Source of the DNA: DATCZS01 sp036525795
Lineage (GTDB): Bacteria; Actinomycetota; Acidimicrobiia; Spongiisociales; ZC4RG35
Length of the DNA: 51,203 nucleotides
NCBI GenBank assembly: GCA_036525795.1
Contig: DATCZS010000177.1
Location: 1-51,203, forward strand
Direction: 5' to 3'
The notes under the pieces were generated by a model, which made no database searches, was not told where the DNA came from, and was given only the letters and a program-made list of their open reading frames with translations. Below, piece by piece: positions 43,571-51,203 of the stretch. A program made the position numbers and the translations under genes. Positions within the stretch are counted from its first letter, which is position 1. Each line of letters opens with the position of its first letter.

Positions 43571-45253
43571 GTGCGCGGCGCGGCCCTCTTTCGCAATATC
43601 GGTGACCTCGCCCGGCTTCACCGCCAAGTCACGAACATGGCGGCGGTCGGCGGCTGGGGGGCTGCCTTGCTGTTGTGCGCCGCAGCCTTCGTCACCGGGA
43701 ACCAGCGCTTCGCCATCGAAGCGATCGGGCCGGCGGTGGCCGGAGCGGTCTCGACCGTCCTGGTGGCCACCCGGCGCCACAACGCGGTGGCGGTCTTCTC
43801 AACCGCCATCTTCACGATCACCGTCACCTACCACCTCGTGGGAGATGCGGAGACGCTGATCCCGGCGGCGGTCTCTTTGACGCTGGTCGGTGTGCTCGGA
43901 ACGCTGTTCGTCGACAAGGGCCAGCCGCAGTACGTGGCGGCGGGAACGGTGTGGATGCTGGCGACGGCGGCGCTCTGGCTGGGAGATCTGTGGGCGAGCA
44001 CGGGCCTCACCATGGCGGTCAGCTTCATGGTCGGGTCGGTGATCCTCGTCCTGGTGAGACAGTCGGCGGTCGAAGCCCAGCGTCGCTACCAGCAGATGTT
44101 CGAGCTCGCTCCTATCGGCTTGATGGAACAGGACTGGACTGCGGCCGTGCGGATGGCTGCCGTCGTGCAGAGCGAGTCGCGCGAGGAGCTCGCAGAACGC
44201 CTGCGCCGCGATCCGGAGTTCGTCCGACTGCTCATCGAGGCGGTCGACGTGACCCGGGTCAACACCGAGGCCGGTTCGATTGCAGGCGTGCCTCCTTCCC
44301 AGCTCACCAACCCTCTCCCCCTGTCCCAGCTGCTGCCGGCGGATACCGAGGTCTGGATCGAACAGATCGCGGCGGTGGCCCACGAGGACGAGGGGTACTA
44401 CACCGAACACCCGACCCGGCAGTTCACGGGGGAGGAGATCTACGTCGGGATTCGATCGATCAGCATCGAACGAAGCAGGAACAGCACCCGGCGGCTGGTC
44501 GCCATCGACGACATCACCGAACAGCGCGTCGCCGAACAGGCGACCGCCGAGCTCGTGAAGGCAAAGGACCGGTTCATCGCGAGCGTGAGCCACGAGCTGC
44601 GAACCCCGCTGGCCGCCATCGTGGGCTTCGCCGCCGAGATGGCGCACGGAGGTATCGACGCCGATGACCGCGGGGAGATCGCAGACCTCATCCACGAGCA
44701 GGCAACCCAGATGTCGAACATCGTGGAGGACCTGCTCGTCGCCGCCAGGGCAGACGCCGGGTCGATCACGGTGAGAACCGAACCATTCGATCCGTCGGCC
44801 CTGGTCGAATGGGTGATCGGACAGCACTCGAAGCCGGGAATCACGGCCGACCTCGAACCGGACCTCTTGGCCAATGCCGACCCGCTCCGGACGACCCAGA
44901 TCCTCCGCAACCTTCTCTCGAATGCCGAACGATACGGAAGGCCTCCCATCGAGGCCCGTTGCTATCGCTCGGGCCGCCAGGTCGTGATCGATGTCCACGA
45001 CCACGGGGACCCGCTCTCGGAAGCCGACCGGGAACGGATCTTCCAGCCATACGTCCGGGCGCATGGCGACCCGACGGGACTCACTGCGGCGGTCGGCCTG
45101 GGACTGGCCGTCTCCCACCAGCTGGCCGAGCTCATGGGAGGCACCCTCACCCATCACAGCGAAGACGGGACGGTGTTCCGTCTCACGCTGCCTCTCTACT
45201 CCGCGCAGGGGTGCGAGGAGACGCCGGCATTGCGCCAGGCGGCGGCGGTCTGA
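43571..45253 (+). CDS. membrane sensor histidine kinase
   Basis: About 560 residues. Five or six transmembrane helices lie in residues 20-165. A PAS-like linker follows (about 175-320), then a HisKA dimer with phospho-acceptor His341 (ASVSHELRTPL), and an ATPase domain with N-box LRNLLSNAERYG, D-box DVHDHGDPL and G-box VGLGLAVSHQLA. The GTG at 43571 is the assumed start; an ATG about 22 codons in (43637) is an alternative. No response regulator is adjacent, so its partner is elsewhere. Confidence 0.87.
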   Translation: MRGAALFRNIGDLARLHRQVTNMAAVGGWGAALLLCAAAFVTGNQRFAIEAIGPAVAGAVSTVLVATRRHNAVAVFSTAIFTITVTYHLVGDAETLIPAAVSLTLVGVLGTLFVDKGQPQYVAAGTVWMLATAALWLGDLWASTGLTMAVSFMVGSVILVLVRQSAVEAQRRYQQMFELAPIGLMEQDWTAAVRMAAVVQSESREELAERLRRDPEFVRLLIEAVDVTRVNTEAGSIAGVPPSQLTNPLPLSQLLPADTEVWIEQIAAVAHEDEGYYTEHPTRQFTGEEIYVGIRSISIERSRNSTRRLVAIDDITEQRVAEQATAELVKAKDRFIASVSHELRTPLAAIVGFAAEMAHGGIDADDRGEIADLIHEQATQMSNIVEDLLVAARADAGSITVRTEPFDPSALVEWVIGQHSKPGITADLEPDLLANADPLRTTQILRNLLSNAERYGRPPIEARCYRSGRQVVIDVHDHGDPLSEADRERIFQPYVRAHGDPTGLTAAVGLGLAVSHQLAELMGGTLTHHSEDGTVFRLTLPLYSAQGCEETPALRQAAAV

Positions 45254-45303
45254 CCCGCCGGCCCCGGAAGGGCGCGCCCGCCTCGGCGGCCTAACCTGCC
45301 GGC

Positions 45304-46803
45304 ATGGGAGATCGGCTCGACTCGCTGACCGCCGGGATGGTGATCCCCTACGGAGGAGACCGCTCCACGGTGGTGCCCGCCGAACTGGCCGCCGCGTTCC
45401 GGCCGGGCGATCGCCTCGTCGTCGTCCAGGAGACAGGCGATCTGCTCCACATCCCCCGACCCGAATGGGAGACGGCGACAAACGCGGTGGGGAAGGCCCA
45501 CGAGGCGTTCTCGCACATGGGGATCGTCTCCGACCACCAGATCAGCCGGTTCTACGGGATATTCGCCGACCTGCTCTCGGACGATCGGCACTTCGCGCCC
45601 ATCGCCGAGGCGAACGCCGCCGACGTGGCGCTGGCCCGGGAGAGGGGTCGCAGCACCACCCGCCTGACATTGTCCGACTCCATGCGCGCCGGCATGGTCG
45701 CCGGGCTCCGCTCGTGGCAGGACCGAAGCGGAGGTCGGGGAGAGACCATCGAGACGGTGGAGCACCCCGGTTGGCGGGTCGACCTCGTCAGAGCCGGGCT
45801 CGGGGTCGTGGGCTTCGTCTTCGAGGGCAGGCCCAACGTCTTCGCCGATGCCACCGGCGTCCTCCGTTCCGGCAACACCGTGGTCTTCCGCATCGGCTCG
45901 GATGCCCTCGGCACCGCCAGGGCGATCATGACTCACGCGCTCGACCCGGCGCTGGAGGAGTCGGGACTCCCGCAGGGCACGGCCAGCCTGGTGGACAGCG
46001 CATCACACGCAGCAGGATGGGCGATGTTCTCAGACCCCCGGCTCGCCCTTGCGGTCGCCCGCGGGTCCGGCCGGGCGGTCAGCCAGCTGGGCGCCGTCGC
46101 CCGCCAGGCGGGCATCCCGGTGAGCCTCCACGGTACGGGCGGGGCCTGGATCGTTGCCGCAGGTGACGCCGATCCGTCGGCGTTCGGCCACGCCGTGGAA
46201 CATTCCCTCGACCGCAAGGTCTGCAATACGCTGAACACCTGCTGCATCGTGACCGAGCGCGTCGACGACCTCCTCCCCGTGTTCCTTGACGCAGTGACCC
46301 GGGCCGCCGTCCGACGCGGATCGAACCCGAAGATCCACGTCGTCGGTGATCTCTACGACCGCCTCCCGGCGTCGTGGCGCGAGGTGGCTCCGATCGCCCG
46401 GGCGGCCGGCCCGGTGCTCGAACCGATGGCCGAAGCGATCGGGCCTGACCGCCTCGGCGCCGAGTGGGAGTGGGAGGACAGTCCGGAGGTGACCCTGGTG
46501 GAAGCACCGGATGTCGACACCGCCGTCGCCTGGTTCAACGACCAGTCGCCCCGCTTCGCCGTGAGTCTGGTGTCCCAGAGCGATGCCCTGCATCGCAGGT
46601 TCTTCGAGACCGTCGACTCGCCGTTCGTCGGAAACGGGTTCACCCGCTGGGTTGACGGCCAATATGCTCTCGACCGCCCCGAGCTGGGGTTGTCCAATTG
46701 GCAGTATGGAAGGTTGTTCGGGCGCGGTGGGGTGTTGAGCGGGGACTCTGTGCACACCGTGCGCACCCGTGCCACCCAGGTAGACCCAGACGTACATCGA
46801 TAG
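45304..46803 (+). CDS. ProA-like (glutamate-5-semialdehyde dehydrogenase family) aldehyde/acyl-phosphate reductase
   Basis: 499 residues, longer than typical ProA (about 415) by an N-terminal extension of about 80. The core follows ProA: FEGRPNVFADATGVLRSGN near residue 180, IPVSLHGTGGAWIV in the middle, and a catalytic Cys307 in KVCNTLNTC. ProA reduces gamma-glutamyl phosphate with NADPH in proline synthesis; the extension and changed Cys context suggest a relative with another acyl substrate. No proB is nearby. Confidence 0.68.
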   Translation: MGDRLDSLTAGMVIPYGGDRSTVVPAELAAAFRPGDRLVVVQETGDLLHIPRPEWETATNAVGKAHEAFSHMGIVSDHQISRFYGIFADLLSDDRHFAPIAEANAADVALARERGRSTTRLTLSDSMRAGMVAGLRSWQDRSGGRGETIETVEHPGWRVDLVRAGLGVVGFVFEGRPNVFADATGVLRSGNTVVFRIGSDALGTARAIMTHALDPALEESGLPQGTASLVDSASHAAGWAMFSDPRLALAVARGSGRAVSQLGAVARQAGIPVSLHGTGGAWIVAAGDADPSAFGHAVEHSLDRKVCNTLNTCCIVTERVDDLLPVFLDAVTRAAVRRGSNPKIHVVGDLYDRLPASWREVAPIARAAGPVLEPMAEAIGPDRLGAEWEWEDSPEVTLVEAPDVDTAVAWFNDQSPRFAVSLVSQSDALHRRFFETVDSPFVGNGFTRWVDGQYALDRPELGLSNWQYGRLFGRGGVLSGDSVHTVRTRATQVDPDVHR

Positions 46804-46905
46804 GACAGAACATTCACAGTTGTGCGGACAACGTGGCACGATGACGGCCGACCGGGAACGTATCACTCACCCGAGACGTTGAAACGGGTGAAGACGGAGA
46901 CGGAC

Positions 46906-47061
46906 ATGACCGAGACAACCAGCAAGACCGAGATCGTGGACGACTACCTCGAGCGGTTCGGCACCGCGCTGCCGGGGCACGTCATCGATTTCGCCCTCGA
47001 CCTGCGCAGTGTCATCGCCGAGCTGGAAGCCGCCCTGGCGGCGGAGCCGGTCGGCGTCTGA
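46906..47061 (+). CDS. 51-residue acidic helical protein
   Basis: The ATG at 46906 follows GGAG with about 6 nt spacing and opens a 51-residue protein: a Thr-rich start (MTETTSKTEI), then a predicted helix with VIDFALDLRSVIAELEAALA. No family is recognised. It lies between the ProA-like gene and the sirtuin, 16 nt before the latter. An upstream GTG (46822) would add 28 residues that look noncoding. Confidence 0.5.
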   Translation: MTETTSKTEIVDDYLERFGTALPGHVIDFALDLRSVIAELEAALAAEPVGV

Positions 47062-47077
47062 CCAGCAACCGAGCGGC

Positions 47078-47842
47078 ATGACCGAGCACATGGATCGTGC
47101 CGTCGAGTCGCTGCGTCGGGCGCGCCGTATCCTGGTCTTCACCGGCGCCGGGATCTCCACCGAGTCCGGGATTCCCGACTTCCGCGGTCCGAACGGCCTG
47201 TGGTCGAAGGTCGACCCGGACGACTTCACCATCGGCCGGTATCTGGCGGCGCCGGAGGTGCGAATCCGGAGTTGGGGCATGCACCGAAGAGGCGAACTGT
47301 GGGGGGCGCGCTCTCGAATCCGGCCCAACCCGGCTCACCACGCCGTCACCGCACTGTGGAACGAGGGCCGCTGCGCGGGAGTGATCACACAGAACATCGA
47401 CGGACTCCACCTGGAGGCCGGGATCAGCCCGGGGGCGCTCTCGGAGATCCACGGCAACATCCGCCGCAGCCACTGCGTCGGGTGCAAGGCGTCGTGGCCC
47501 ACCGAGACGGTCCTCGAGTGGGTCGACTCCGGTCAGGAGGATCCCCGCTGTCCGGACTGTTCGGGGATCGTGAAGACGGCCACCGTCATGTTCGGCGAGC
47601 TGCTGCCAGACGAGGAGATCGCCAAGGCCGAGTTCTTCTCCGCCGCCGCAGACGCCGTCCTGGTCATTGGCTCGACGCTCTCGGTGTACCCCGCCGCCGA
47701 CTTCGCCATTCGCGTACGAATGACGGGGTGCCCGATGGTGATCATCAACCTGGGGCCAACCGATCAGGACCACCTGGCGACCGTCTCGATCGACGCCCCG
47801 GCAGGGAGTGCCGTTCCCGAGCTGGTCCGCGCCCTGTCCTGA
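47078..47842 (+). CDS. cobB: Sir2-family NAD-dependent protein deacylase (CobB-like)
   Basis: 254 residues. The NAD loop is FTGAGISTESGIPDFRG (21-37), followed by TQNIDGLH (104-111) and catalytic His125 in EIHGN. A zinc ribbon uses Cys133, Cys136, Cys158 and Cys161. VIGSTLSVYPA forms the second NAD-contact strand. It removes acetyl or other acyl groups from lysines, giving nicotinamide and O-acyl-ADP-ribose. Start ATG at 47078, or 47090 as an alternative. Confidence 0.92.
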   Translation: MTEHMDRAVESLRRARRILVFTGAGISTESGIPDFRGPNGLWSKVDPDDFTIGRYLAAPEVRIRSWGMHRRGELWGARSRIRPNPAHHAVTALWNEGRCAGVITQNIDGLHLEAGISPGALSEIHGNIRRSHCVGCKASWPTETVLEWVDSGQEDPRCPDCSGIVKTATVMFGELLPDEEIAKAEFFSAAADAVLVIGSTLSVYPAADFAIRVRMTGCPMVIINLGPTDQDHLATVSIDAPAGSAVPELVRALS

Positions 47843-47852
47843 CAGCCCGACG

Positions 47853-48887
47853 GTGGCGACGGGTCGAAGACGGGTCCCTCGCCTCTCCGCTCCGCCGGCC
47901 CGGGCCGTTTCGCCCTGGCGATGCCTGCCGCCTCCGCCGGATGATGTCAGCCTGGACACCTCCATCGTCCCCTGGCTCCTCGATGCCGATCCGGCCATTC
48001 GCTGGCAGGTGTACCGGGACCTGCTCGACGACCACGAGGCGGCGGCGAAGGCCAGAGACCGCGTCGCCCACGAGGGCTGGGGCGCCCGGCTCCTCGAACT
48101 CCAGGACCCGGAGGGCACCTGGGCATCCGCCCTCTACTCCCCGAAGTGGACCTCCACCACCTACACCCTCCTCCTGCTCCACCATTTCGGGCTGAGCGGG
48201 CATCACCCCGCAGTGGCGAGAGGCGTGGGGATCCTGGTGGACAGGGCCCGCGAGCTCGGCGGCGGCCTCACCTTCGCCCGGACGATCCCCTACCCGGAGA
48301 CGTGCATCACCGCCATGATCGTGCTGATGGCGAGCTGGAGCGGGATGGACCACCCGCGGATCGAACGGGCGATCGAGTGGCTTTCGAGCGAACAGATGCC
48401 TGACGGCGGGTGGAATTGCGAGCGGCTTCGTTCGGGCTCGTCGCACGGATCCTTCCACACCTCGATCACGGTGCTCGAGGCGCTCGGAGAACGGTCCGGC
48501 CGTATCCCCGACCCTCGCCTCGAGGAAGCGATGGCCGCCGGCCGGCGGTTCTTCCTCGATCACCGCCTGTACCACTCGCACCGAACCGGACAGGTCGCCG
48601 ACCCGGCCTTCACTCTCTTCTCGTTCCCTCCCTACTGGCACTTCGACGCACTGCGGGGACTGGATCACTTCCGGGCATCGAACGCCATGAGAGACCCGGC
48701 TCTGGCACCTGCCATCGATCTCGTTGGGAGGCACAGGACGGCGGATGGACGCTGGCCCCTCCAGAACGTGCACCGGAATCGAACGTGGTTCGACATGGAG
48801 CGCGGGGGCCGACCCAGCCGGTGGAACACCCTGCGGGCGTTGCGGGTGCTCCGCTGGTGGGAAGGAAACGGGTCGGCCCCTGGATAG
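47853..48887 (+). CDS. squalene-cyclase-fold (alpha/alpha-barrel) protein
   Basis: About 344 residues from a GTG at 47853; the true start is unclear because recognisable sequence begins only at VPWLLDADPAIRWQVYRDL about 50 residues in. Repeated helical units contain QW-like motifs such as MPDGGWNCE and, near the end, TADGRWPLQN. The DxDD of true squalene-hopene cyclases is not visible. It may bind a terpenoid or protein rather than cyclise one. Confidence 0.65.
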   Translation: MATGRRRVPRLSAPPARAVSPWRCLPPPPDDVSLDTSIVPWLLDADPAIRWQVYRDLLDDHEAAAKARDRVAHEGWGARLLELQDPEGTWASALYSPKWTSTTYTLLLLHHFGLSGHHPAVARGVGILVDRARELGGGLTFARTIPYPETCITAMIVLMASWSGMDHPRIERAIEWLSSEQMPDGGWNCERLRSGSSHGSFHTSITVLEALGERSGRIPDPRLEEAMAAGRRFFLDHRLYHSHRTGQVADPAFTLFSFPPYWHFDALRGLDHFRASNAMRDPALAPAIDLVGRHRTADGRWPLQNVHRNRTWFDMERGGRPSRWNTLRALRVLRWWEGNGSAPG

Positions 48888-49037
48888 GGGCAACGGCGCG
48901 GAACCCCGAACGCGTCCACCGCAGCCTCCGACCCGTCACCGAACCGCCGGCTGCGCCGGCCACACCCCCGGTCGTCGTCTTCTGTTCCCCTGCCGCTCCC
49001 GGCGGCGCGGCGCATGTGCGAACGCCTCTGGATACCG

Positions 49038-49051
49038 ACCGATCGATCGGT
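49038..49051. promoter_or_regulatory. perfect 14-bp palindrome, candidate TetR-type operator
   Basis: ACCGATCGATCGGT is self-complementary and sits 33 nt before the GTG of the acyl-CoA dehydrogenase, with a partly overlapping extra ACCG half at 49034-49037. Palindromes of this ACCG...CGGT form are typical TetR-family operators in front of actinobacterial acyl-CoA genes. The regulator is not in the window. Confidence 0.6.
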
Positions 49052-49083
49052 AGGCTCGAACCGACAACCTCACAGGAGTGCTC

Positions 49084-50880
49084 GTGTCCGAGTATCAGGC
49101 CCCCCTGGCTGACATCGACTTCGTCCTCGACTCGATCGTCGATCTGACATCGATCTCGAAGCTCAACGGATACCAACACGCGGACCCGGACACGGTGAGC
49201 GGGGTGCTCGCCGAGGCCGGCCGGTTCTTCGCGGAGGTGATCGCACCCACCAACCGGATGGGGGATCTCCACGGATCGCGCCTCGTGGACGGCGGCGTGG
49301 TCACCCCAGACGGATTCAAGGACGCCTACGCCAAGTACGTCGAGTCCGGTTGGGCAGGCGTTCATTCCCCCGAGGACTGGGGCGGCGGGGGGATGCCCTA
49401 TTCGGTGGGGATCGCCGTCCAGGAGATGTTCAAGTCGGCCAACATGGCCCTGTCGTTGTGCCCTCTCCTGACCCAGGCAGCCATCGACGCCCTCCTCGAG
49501 CACGGGTCGGACGAACAGCGCGCCCTCTATCTGGAGAAGCTCATCACAGGCGAGTGGGCGGGAACGATGTGCCTCACAGAGGCACAGGCCGGGTCGGACG
49601 TCGGTGCGCTCACGACCAGGGCCACCCGCCAGGACGACGGCTCGTACCTCGTCACAGGCCAGAAGATCTTCATCACATGGGGGGATCAGGATCTCACCGA
49701 GAACATCATCCACCTGGTTCTGGCCAGGACCCCGGACGCGGCACCCGGCACGCAGGGCATCTCCCTGTTCATCGTCCCCAAGTTCCTGCTCGACGACCAG
49801 GGGAAGCCGGGAGCTCGAAACAACATCGAGATCGTGTCGCTCGAGCACAAGCTCGGCATTCACGGCTCGCCCACCTGCGTCGTGTCGTTCGGGACCGACG
49901 AGGGAGGGGCGGTCGGCTACCTGGTGGGCGAGGAACAGCGCGGCATGAAGTACATGTTCACGATGATGAACGTGGCCAGGGTGGGCGTGGGGATCGAAGG
50001 CCTGGCGCTGGCCGAGCGGGCATACCAGAAGGCGGCGGCGTTTGCCGCCGAGCGGATCCAGGGCCGGACGGTGGGCGCCGATGCCGGGGTCGCCTCCCCG
50101 ATCATCGCCCACCCCGACGTCCGCCGCATGCTGTTGACGATGCGGTCGTACATCGAGGCCATGCGCGCCCTGCTCTACGTCACGGCCGCCTATGCCGACA
50201 GGGAGCGACACGGAGAGACGGAGGCCGACCGGGCGAACGCCGGCGAGCTGACCGCCCTCCTCACCCCCATCGCCAAGGCGTGGTGCACCGACCTCGGCGT
50301 CGAGATGACCTCGATCGGCCTGCAGGTCCACGGGGGGATGGGCTATGTCGAGGAGACCGGAGCGGCCCAGTTCTACCGGGACGCCCGGATCGCCCCGATC
50401 TACGAGGGAACGAACGGCATCCAGGCGATGGACCTCACCATGCGGAAGCTCCCGATGCGCGACGGCGCCGTGGTGGCGGCGTTGATCGGCGAAATGCAAT
50501 CAGTCGCCGGTGAACTGGCAGGGGTGGAAGGATTCGGGAAGGCGGCGCACGAGCTCGGAGACGCCATCCAGACGCTGGCAGAGACATCGGCCTGGCTCGG
50601 GTCGCGGCTCGCGGCGGGCGCCTACAACGATGCCCTCGCCGGCGCCACGCCCTACCTGAAGCTGTTCGGAACGGTGGTCGGAGGGTGGCTGATGGCTCGC
50701 GAAGCGCTGGCGGCACGCGGCATGTTGGATTCGGGCGGCGGCGACGCCTCCTTCGCCCGGGCCAAACTCACCACCACCCGCTTCTACCTGGAGCAACTCG
50801 TACCCACCGCGTCAGGGGGAGCCGCCGCGGTCACGGCCGGAAGCGACGTGCTGTACGAAGCCGACCTGACCGTTCGCTGA
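49084..50880 (+). CDS. acyl-CoA dehydrogenase, long (FadE/DmdC) type
   Basis: 598 residues, the long form with a C-terminal extension, as in FadE-like and DmdC-like enzymes. AGSDVGAL and the MCLTEAQ stretch form the FAD/substrate site, IEMTS- and QVHGGMGYVEE-like segments are conserved, and catalytic Glu441 lies in IYEGTNGIQ. It should oxidise an acyl-CoA to enoyl-CoA and pass electrons to ETF. The GTG at 49084 fits the AGGAG at 49074-49078; a GTG at 49078 would overlap it. Confidence 0.88.
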   Translation: MSEYQAPLADIDFVLDSIVDLTSISKLNGYQHADPDTVSGVLAEAGRFFAEVIAPTNRMGDLHGSRLVDGGVVTPDGFKDAYAKYVESGWAGVHSPEDWGGGGMPYSVGIAVQEMFKSANMALSLCPLLTQAAIDALLEHGSDEQRALYLEKLITGEWAGTMCLTEAQAGSDVGALTTRATRQDDGSYLVTGQKIFITWGDQDLTENIIHLVLARTPDAAPGTQGISLFIVPKFLLDDQGKPGARNNIEIVSLEHKLGIHGSPTCVVSFGTDEGGAVGYLVGEEQRGMKYMFTMMNVARVGVGIEGLALAERAYQKAAAFAAERIQGRTVGADAGVASPIIAHPDVRRMLLTMRSYIEAMRALLYVTAAYADRERHGETEADRANAGELTALLTPIAKAWCTDLGVEMTSIGLQVHGGMGYVEETGAAQFYRDARIAPIYEGTNGIQAMDLTMRKLPMRDGAVVAALIGEMQSVAGELAGVEGFGKAAHELGDAIQTLAETSAWLGSRLAAGAYNDALAGATPYLKLFGTVVGGWLMAREALAARGMLDSGGGDASFARAKLTTTRFYLEQLVPTASGGAAAVTAGSDVLYEADLTVR

Positions 50881-50942
50881 TCCCCCGGCCCCCGGGCCGA
50901 CCGGGCAGCCTGCGATCAGGCAACGAGAGGAGCGATCGCACC

Positions 50943-51203
50943 GTGGAACTGAACGGCAAGGTGGTCGTGATCACCGGCGCGGCCCAGGGCATCGGGGCGG
51001 CCATGGCCCGGCGATTCGCCTCCGAGAGCCCTGCCGGCCTCGTGCTCGGCGACGTCGACGCCGACGGCGTCGAACGGGTGGCCGCCGAGGTGGGAGGGGT
51101 GGGGCTCGAATGCGACGTGTCCACCGAAGAGGACACGATCGCTCTCATCGAGGCGGCCCGGGACCGGTTCGGGCCGATCGATGTCTTCTGCGCCAACGCC
51201 GGG
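50943..51203 (+). CDS. short-chain dehydrogenase/reductase, N-terminal part (cut by window edge)
   Basis: 87 codons from a GTG at 50943, with GAGAGGAG about 10 nt upstream. The Rossmann signature VVITGAAQGIG (8-18), acidic strand end LGDVDADG, CDVS and the start of the NAG motif (CANAG) are all SDR features. The catalytic Tyr and Lys lie outside. Probably co-expressed with the acyl-CoA dehydrogenase 62 nt upstream, hence perhaps acting on a 3-hydroxyacyl-CoA. Confidence 0.85.
   Translation, partial: MELNGKVVVITGAAQGIGAAMARRFASESPAGLVLGDVDADGVERVAAEVGGVGLECDVSTEEDTIALIEAARDRFGPIDVFCANAG

Overview
This 51.2-kb window is GC-rich and densely coded, with many GTG starts and 4-nt ATGA/GTGA gene overlaps. 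Its gene types are a furA-katG pair, an F420-type PPOX protein, a luciferase-like oxidoreductase, a lipoprotein with a Thr-rich linker, ECF sigma signalling and an adenylate-cyclase/AAA/TPR regulator. Together these point to an actinobacterium (Actinomycetota). An environmental lineage such as Acidimicrobiia is my guess. I see no phage, IS element, CRISPR array or replication origin, so this looks like ordinary chromosome.

Layout. 1-1594 (minus): the start of an alpha/beta hydrolase and O-acetylhomoserine sulfhydrylase (metY-like). 1780-2535 (+): a seven-helix membrane protein. 2468-5273 (minus): a haem-type ABC importer (hmuTUV), followed by a molybdopterin oxidoreductase (5390-7645). 7700-8395 (+): a possible ECF promoter, a hairpin and two small membrane proteins, one with three 18-residue repeats. 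8392-11454: a LysE exporter, P5C dehydrogenase and an NAD(P)-binding protein. 11477-14791 (minus): a HisA-like barrel with altered catalytic residues, a fusion of an endonuclease-IV-like barrel to a LigD-type primase-polymerase, and a PPOX protein. 14987-18778 (minus): a four-gene molybdenum hydroxylase operon whose Mo subunit is split in two. 19008-19080: tRNA-Lys(UUU). 19463-25351: a flavoprotein, a frameshifted DUF1330 gene, an ECF sigma factor with a membrane propeller/pseudo-hydrolase partner, an LLM oxidoreductase, a truncated copy of the sigma gene with its promoter region, and a DUF5808 protein. 25430-29346: a family-A DNA polymerase with a large insertion, a VOC protein and an esterase. 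29432-33540: katG-furA (minus), divergent from a core MetE-like methyltransferase. 33667-34855: a MaoC hydratase and an SDR gene that lost its active site. 34935-37412: a DMGDH/sarcosine-dehydrogenase-like enzyme. 37440-41808 (minus): a giant cyclase-ATPase regulator and a pirin. 41977-51203 (+): a methyltransferase plus EXPERA-like membrane protein, a histidine kinase, a ProA-like dehydrogenase, a 51-aa protein, a sirtuin, a cyclase-fold protein, an acyl-CoA dehydrogenase behind a TetR-type palindrome, and a partial SDR.

The metabolic theme is heterotrophic: oxidation of amines, amino acids, acyl-CoAs and N-heterocycles, plus haem and peroxide handling. The three observations most worth following are the endonuclease-IV-like/primase-polymerase fusion next to a HisA-like paralogue, the ECF sigma factor with a catalytically dead hydrolase-like ectodomain partner and a nearby decayed duplicate of its 5' end, and the small repeat protein with a compact promoter-hairpin leader.
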